Positions 58,901-64,000 of a DNA stretch of 64,000 nucleotides are shown piece by piece. Position numbers and translations under genes: made by a program. The stretch lies in the NCBI GenBank assembly GCA_023853785.1, contig JAJIRX010000177.1:1-64000 (forward strand), read 5' to 3'. Within the stretch, counting starts at the first letter, position 1, and each line of letters begins with the position of its first letter. This stretch comes from Psilocybe azurescens. Lineage: Eukaryota > Basidiomycota > Agaricomycetes > Agaricales > Agrocybaceae. Below the pieces are notes generated by a model that saw only the letters and a program-made list of their open reading frames with translations, made no database searches and was not told the origin of the DNA.

Positions 58901-59339
58901 AACTGCACCCGCGAAATGCAAAGCGTCACCAGACAAATGACTGAAACAAAGAACAATGTGCCACCAGAAGCCAAGAAAAGTAACAGGACCCAAAAGGTGC
59001 AGGGCTTATTGCAATCCGAAACACCACAGACCGTACACACACCAATAGAGGTTCAGGTGCCTGAGGAGCTGGTCTCAGAGCCTGCTGCTCAGCAACAGTA
59101 TAAGTATGTGTCTCCAGCAGAAGATGTGAGAGCAGCAAAGAAGTGGTGAATACCAGCCTCGACTGCAGAGTGTCGTTGTCACTCAAACAGCTGCTGGCAG
59201 TAGCCCCAGACATGCGAAAGACATTCAAGGACCTTGTAGTCACTCATAGAGTGCTGAGTCATGGCCCTCTGAGAGAAAATACAACAGAAATCACATCATT
59301 CTATAATGCATTGCCCCCATATTAGACGACGTAATAGTC

Positions 59340-59903
59340 GCTAATCATTACAAAGCTCTTAGAACCATTGACGTACTAATCGACAGAACAGTCCCCATGG
59401 AGGCAGTCATTGACAGTGGTTCTCAAATCATCGGTCTCAGCAGGGAAATGTGGGAATGCACCTCACTGCCCCTAAAAAAGAGACCAGCTAGTGTGATTGG
59501 AATCGGTGAACCAGTCCAAGGACACATCCCTTGGACATCTGCAAGACATGAAGCTGGTTATTGGTGAATCAGTGTTTTTGTTCAAGTCCAAGTGTTGGAA
59601 AACACATCTTATGACATGCTTTTGGGTCTACCCTTCTTTACCTTAACAGAGGCCATTGTTCGACATCATTCAAACAACAAAGCCTCCCTGTCACTACAAG
59701 ACCCAAATGCTGGGACAACAGTAAAAATAACAATGAAACCCCAGGTTCAAAGCGGACCTAGGGCATTCAACTCAATCACAATCAACACCAAAGGGTACAA
59801 AGGTCACAAAGACCGCCAAGAAGTTAAGCCTTTGCCAAGCCCCAGGGAAGGAGAGGAATTTGAAATTGTTATTGACAAAGTAAAAGACTGCTGGATGAAT
59901 TGA
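59340..59903 (+). pseudogene. Aspartic protease region
   Basis: DVLIDRTVPMEAVIDSGSQI at about 59369-59430 holds the DSG active-site triad, and MLLGLPFFTLTEA downstream is the second conserved segment of retroelement proteases. Interrupted by stops. Confidence 0.75.
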
Positions 59904-59952
59904 TGCCTGTCAAATACTTCACGTACAAAAAGTTGCCAACTGTATCATACCA

Positions 59953-60731
59953 GTGGCCACCACATTGCCAGAAATTTTTTGGATGGTGCACAAACGACCA
60001 TCTGATCCGCTTGCAGATATGCCCAAGCTTCCTATGAACCTGCCTGAATTTACCCCAGGCCAGTGCTATACCATTGAAAGGGAAAATGCAATGAACGTTA
60101 ACAAAGAGGGTTTCCTGTGGCCTGAGGAAGAGAAGCTTGTACATCACCTGATCAAATTACAAGAAATGGGCTTTGCATGGGACAAGTCCAAGAAGAGGAG
60201 GTTTTCATCAGAATATTTTGATCCTGTGGGCATTCTGACAGTGGAGCATGTCCCATGGGTGCTGAAGAACATCCTGATCCCACCAGGAATGTACAACAAG
60301 GTTGTGGCTATAATAAAGCAGAAAATTGCATCAAAAATCTATGAAGAATCAAGCTCGTCGTACTGTTCAAAGTTCTTCTGCATACCCAAAAGGATGGAGT
60401 GTCGCTGTGCCTAGTGCACAATTTGCAGCCACTCAATGCGGTCTCCATCAAAGACAGTGCCCTCCCTCCCATGCTTGAACTGTACACCAAGTCGTTTGGC
60501 AGACGAGGCTGCTATGGGATGTTTGATCTGTTCATAGGATACGACCAGAGGGAATTAGCCATGGAATTGTGCAACTTGACCATCTTCCAAACCCCGCTGG
60601 GAACACTACAACTCACCTTGATCCCAATGGGATACACTAATTCTATGCAAATACAACATGGCGACTTGACATTCCTGCTGAAGGACAAAATCCCTGACGT
60701 TGCAGCACCATTTGTGGATGACGTTCGGTGA
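59953..60731 (+). pseudogene. Reverse transcriptase region
   Basis: Contains ILIPPGMYNKVVAIIKQKI, SKFFCIPKR, LVHNLQPLNAVSIKD, GCYGMFDLFIGYDQRELA, TPLGTLQLTLIPMGYTNS and the catalytic FVDDV. Frame changes at about 60410 and 60730. Confidence 0.85.
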
Positions 60732-61159
60732 AGGGACCAGCCACCCATTACGAGCTCCCTGGTGGCAGATATGAGGTGCTGTCTGAAAACCCCGGAATTC
60801 ACAAGTTTGTCTGGGAATATTTGAACAATGTTAATAGGGTGATTCAGTGTATCAAGCATGCTGGTGGTACCTTCTCTGGGCACAAATCGCATTTCTGCAT
60901 ACCCAATGTCATAGTCGTAGGACATAAATGCACCTATGAGGGACGGGAGCCAGATGAAACACACTTGCAAAAATTAGGGACTGGCCTCCGTGTGCCAGTA
61001 TCACTGACGTTAGAGGGTTCCTGGGGACAATGGGAACAATTAGAATCTTTATCAAAGACTTTGCCCAGCATGCCCGACCCCTAATTGACCTCACCAGAAA
61101 AATGCAGAATTCACCTTTGGCGATGTGCACCTGAAAAGTATGCAGACCCTGAAGACACT

Positions 61160-61735
61160 TGTTGAGGAGTGCCCGGCCATCTGAGCCATTAATTATCAGT
61201 TGGACAATGAAGTTACACTCGCAGTTGACTTGTCCTGGAAAGTGGTTGGCTACGTTCTGTCCCAGCAAGGGGATGATAATAAAAGGTATCTATCATGTTT
61301 TGGGTCCATTACGTGGAACGAACATGAACAAAAGTATTCTCAAGCAAAGATAGAATTGTATGAATTGTTTTGTGCCCTGAAGGATTTTGCATGTGGATAA
61401 TCAGCCTCAAGAACCTGGTAGTGGAAGTCAATGCAAAATATATCAAAGGGATGATAAACAATCCAGACATACAGCCTAATGCGACTATTAATCGTTGGAT
61501 TGTGGGAATCTTGCTCTTCAACTTCAAGCTGCAGCACATCCCAGGAAAAGACCATGCAGCAGCAGATGGTTTATCTCATAGAACAGGGTCGCAACTGGAT
61601 CCAGCATGCATCGACAATGGCAAAGACTGGATAGATAGTGCAAACTGCTTCACCATGGAGTGCTTGAACATTAGTACTGCAGTAGGATACGATACCATCA
61701 AGAAGGATGGTGTTGAAATCCCTTGCTCAAACTGA
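61160..61735 (+). pseudogene. RNase H region
   Basis: DNEVTLAVDLSWKVVGYVLS, then KRYLSCFGSITWNEHEQKYS and AKIELYELFCALKDF, followed by DVNAKYIKGMINNPD-like and HIPGKDHAAADGLSHR segments. Frame broken near 61390. Confidence 0.8.
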
Positions 61736-61904
61736 GCACAAGCACAGGATGCAAAGCTGTTGAGTGTGCAAAGGTTCCTTGAATCTGTGGAGCGGCCAAG
61801 TGATCTACCCCTGAGCAGATAAGGCAGTTCATGCACTATGCCGCTATGTTCTTTCTCCATAAGGGGAAATTATGGCATAAGGATCTGTGCTTCAAACACA
61901 AAGT

Positions 61905-62998
61905 AGTTGTTCCAGAAGACCAGTGTTTTGGCCTGATCAGAGAAGCTCATGACCAAATTGGTCATAAAGGAATATTTATGGTCCAAAACATGCTTCTGGA
62001 ATAATTCTGGTGGCCTGCGCTTGACCAAGACATCAAATGGTACATTTGGATATGCCATATTTGCCAAACCCGCCAGACCCTTTGCATCTGCATCCTGCCA
62101 ACTGTTGCAGTTCCCACAGGCCTGTTCAAAAAATTGTACATTGACACTATGTTCATGCCCAGAGCTGCGAACAGAGCACACTACTTAATGCATGCATGCT
62201 GCTCACTGTCCGTGTAGCCTGAATGGAAAGCAATGGTCAGGGGAAACTGCAGAGGCCATAAGCTCTTTCCTTTGGGAGTTAATTTGCCGGTATGGCCCAT
62301 TTGAGGAGCTGGTTACTGATAATGGTCCTGCCTATGTTCAGTCAGTATCAATCCTGTGCAATAAATACCACATGAAACATATTTGAATCTCCTCTTATAA
62401 TTTGAAGGCACAAGGTGTCATAGAACAACAACATTTTGATGTATGAGAAGCCACTGTAAAGGCAACTGGCAGAGACATGTCCATATGGCTAGAGGCCGCA
62501 GCCGCAGTCTTCTGGGCAGAACATATTACTGTTCAAAAATTGACAGGGTATACCCCTTTTACATTGCACACAGAGTTGAGCCCATGCTCCCATTTGACCT
62601 TGCAGAACCCACATATATGGCACCTGAGCTAGACCATCCAATTTCTACAGAAGAACTAATTACCACATGAGCAAATATGTTACAAAAGCGACCTGAAGAC
62701 CTAGAGCATGTCAAGAACATGGTAATGAATGCTTGCATCTCCTCAGTAAAGCATTACAAGGAAATGTACAAAAACTCCTTTCAAATTTCGATTTCAGGGC
62801 CAGAGCCGCTGGTGTTAGTATGAAACTCTAAATATGATAAGGCTATTGGCAGCAAAACGATGCCGCAATATATTGGCCCAATGATAGTACTATGTTGCAT
62901 AAAAGGCAGTTTGTATCAGCTGGCTGAGCTCAATGGTGCCATTTCAAAATTACATTTTGCAGTGTTTCAGTTAATTCATTATCGGCCGCGCAAGACCT
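61905..62998 (+). pseudogene. Integrase region
   Basis: HHCC-type zinc site (REAHDQIGHKGIF ... WICHICQ), then catalytic-domain pieces YIDTMFMP, ELVTDNGPAYVQ and QGVIEQQHFDV (the final Glu region), and the C-terminal segment ending RPRK. Stops interrupt it in several places. Confidence 0.8.
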
Positions 62999-63228
62999 GA
63001 AGGCGGTACCACTCACACAGATGGAGAATGATTTGATCCTGCCGCAAGACGATAATATAAGCAATTCGGACAGCAAAACCGACCCATTGAGGCTGTAAAG
63101 CTTTACTCGTTTACCCAGATAATAGAAGAATGGAGTTTAATTGGAGTCTGGAGCATTGAAAATATATATAAAAATTACAATTAAAACAAAAACAAATGAA
63201 TAAATGAAATGGTGGATTGAAGACGATA
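62999..63228. other. Short AT-rich spacer
   Basis: Between the integrase end and the stop of the next gene. A run of A residues at 63170-63200. Confidence 0.35.
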
Positions 63229-63540
63229 CTAGTCAGTCTGCAAGGACGTAGCTGGGGATTCAGAAAGGTCGGAATGTCCAAACGTCACCCGGAGTAGTTC
63301 CTGCTTCTCAGCCCACTTCAAAACATTAACCTCATGCCACCGTGCATACCCCTTCTCCGGAAGTGCCTGGGATGACATGGTATGAGCAACCATGTGAACC
63401 AGATTGCTGTGTTGGTCCCAGCCCTGTCGTGTATGAATCACCTTGGCCAAGACATCAAGATAAAATGGGACATCATGGTCCAAAATAAACTTGTGAAGAC
63501 CAAATGGTTCAAGGGGCGGAGAGTGTCTCATCCATCTCAC
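63229..63540 (-). CDS. Last exon of a hypothetical gene continuing to the right
   Basis: Reads VRWMRHSPPLEPFGLHKFIL, then DHDVPFYLDVLAKVIHTRQG, WDQHSNLVHMVAHTMSSQA, PEKGYARWHEVNVLKWAEK and ends ESPATSLQTD at 63229-63231. An acceptor TTTTCTTTTCAAG lies just before. An upstream exon at about 63600-63690 (TPRTKHLTGDIIVELDQGE, then KYPRHFDCYVQTIV) seems to belong, but the phase of the join is unclear. No family recognised. Confidence 0.45.
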   Translation of the reverse strand: MRWMRHSPPLEPFGLHKFILDHDVPFYLDVLAKVIHTRQGWDQHSNLVHMVAHTMSSQALPEKGYARWHEVNVLKWAEKQELLRVTFGHSDLSESPATSLQTD

Positions 63541-63699
63541 GCTTGAAAAGAAAACAAAATTTGTCAATATACCAATCAAAAAACACAAATCATAAATCAC
63601 GCACAATGGTCTGAACATAACAATCAAAATGCCTGGGATATTTCTCTCCCTGGTCTAGCTCTACAATGATGTCCCCAGTGAGATGTTTAGTGCGGGGTG

Positions 63700-64000
63700 T
63701 CTTTGTAATTGCCCAATACACAACACCCAATCAAATATTTATATTCATCAGTTCAATCTGGGAGGGTAAGCTTGTAAGGCTTATTACAATAACTAGTTTT
63801 AGCAGAGTACAGACTTAGATGATTGCTCTGGGGTGATCACTAGTAGCTAGGGAACTCTTTTACAGGCGAGTACACACAAGGCACTGGAATAGTAAGGGCA
63901 ATCTCTCATGTGAGGGCGATCACCAATATCAAGGGGATTGCTTTTGGGGGCGAGTGTACACGGGACACTTAACAGTTCTCTTTATAAAACCCAAACTCCA
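63700..64000. other. No gene seen
   Basis: Contains repeated GGCGAGTGTACAC / GGCGAGTACACAC sequences (63866 and 63950) about 80 bases apart. Otherwise nothing recognised. Confidence 0.35.

Larger units (their letters stand above)
57512..63000 (+). mobile_element. Decayed Ty3/gypsy-type LTR retrotransposon, LTRs not found
   Basis: Order on +: Gag-like, zinc knuckle, aspartic protease, reverse transcriptase, RNase H, integrase, the Ty3/gypsy order. Many stops and frame changes. Ends with an integrase C-terminal segment IGPMIVLCCIKGSLYQLAE and HFAVFQLIHYRPRK near 62998. Age appears high and it is not capable of coding a polyprotein. Confidence 0.85.

Overview
The window reads as nuclear DNA of a mushroom-forming basidiomycete (Agaricomycetes). 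Genes are dense and broken by introns of roughly 35 to 110 bases with GT..AG ends. Several proteins are recognisable eukaryotic housekeeping families, and the accessory DNA is of a basidiomycete type (KDZ-transposase-like N-terminus, Ty3-type retroelement, small inverted-repeat elements). All exon joins were made by eye on the bases; no database search was run, so family names rest on motifs and remembered family patterns.

Layout. Positions 1-7400 hold the start of a KDZ-type transposase running off the left edge, then a three-gene accessory module: a gene on + (887-3252), a convergent gene on - encoding a Zn2Cys6-type protein (3436-6040), and a divergent small gene on + (6254-7345). This module carries fifteen perfect copies of the palindrome TCGGNNCCGA (CGG-N2-CCG), which I consider the best lead in the window. 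Positions 7400-16300 hold mostly unrecognised, partly degenerate coding pieces, plus one well-supported four-exon gene of unknown function (15325-16261).

Positions 16860-33000 are the conserved core: a small membrane protein with a one-base frameshift, a CNOT11-like subunit of CCR4-NOT, three tandem RBR ubiquitin-ligase paralogues (one intact, two decaying, all sharing an upstream block), a microsomal glutathione S-transferase 3-like gene lying between the second and third RBR copies, a MIC26/MIC27-like MICOS subunit and a possible HAPSTR1/UPF0472 relative.

Positions 33255-54190 are a tandem segmental duplication. Unit A and unit B each carry, in the same order, a GH78 alpha-L-rhamnosidase-like gene, a four-helix membrane protein gene, and the 3' end of a trehalose-synthase-complex gene on the opposite strand. 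The junction between units lies inside the trehalose gene and removes its N-terminal half. Both GH78 copies are broken, by mostly different lesions. Unit A has gained a TA-flanked 766-base inverted-repeat element, a third GH78 fragment, a broken gene of an unnamed family and a 650-base inverted-repeat element; unit B has gained a 63-base insertion with a TATT target duplication.

Positions 54200-64000 are AT-rich: a cluster of G/C hairpins, a diverged direct repeat, a decayed Ty3/gypsy-type retroelement without recognisable LTRs, and the last exon of an unknown gene on -. No rRNA, tRNA or CRISPR array was found.
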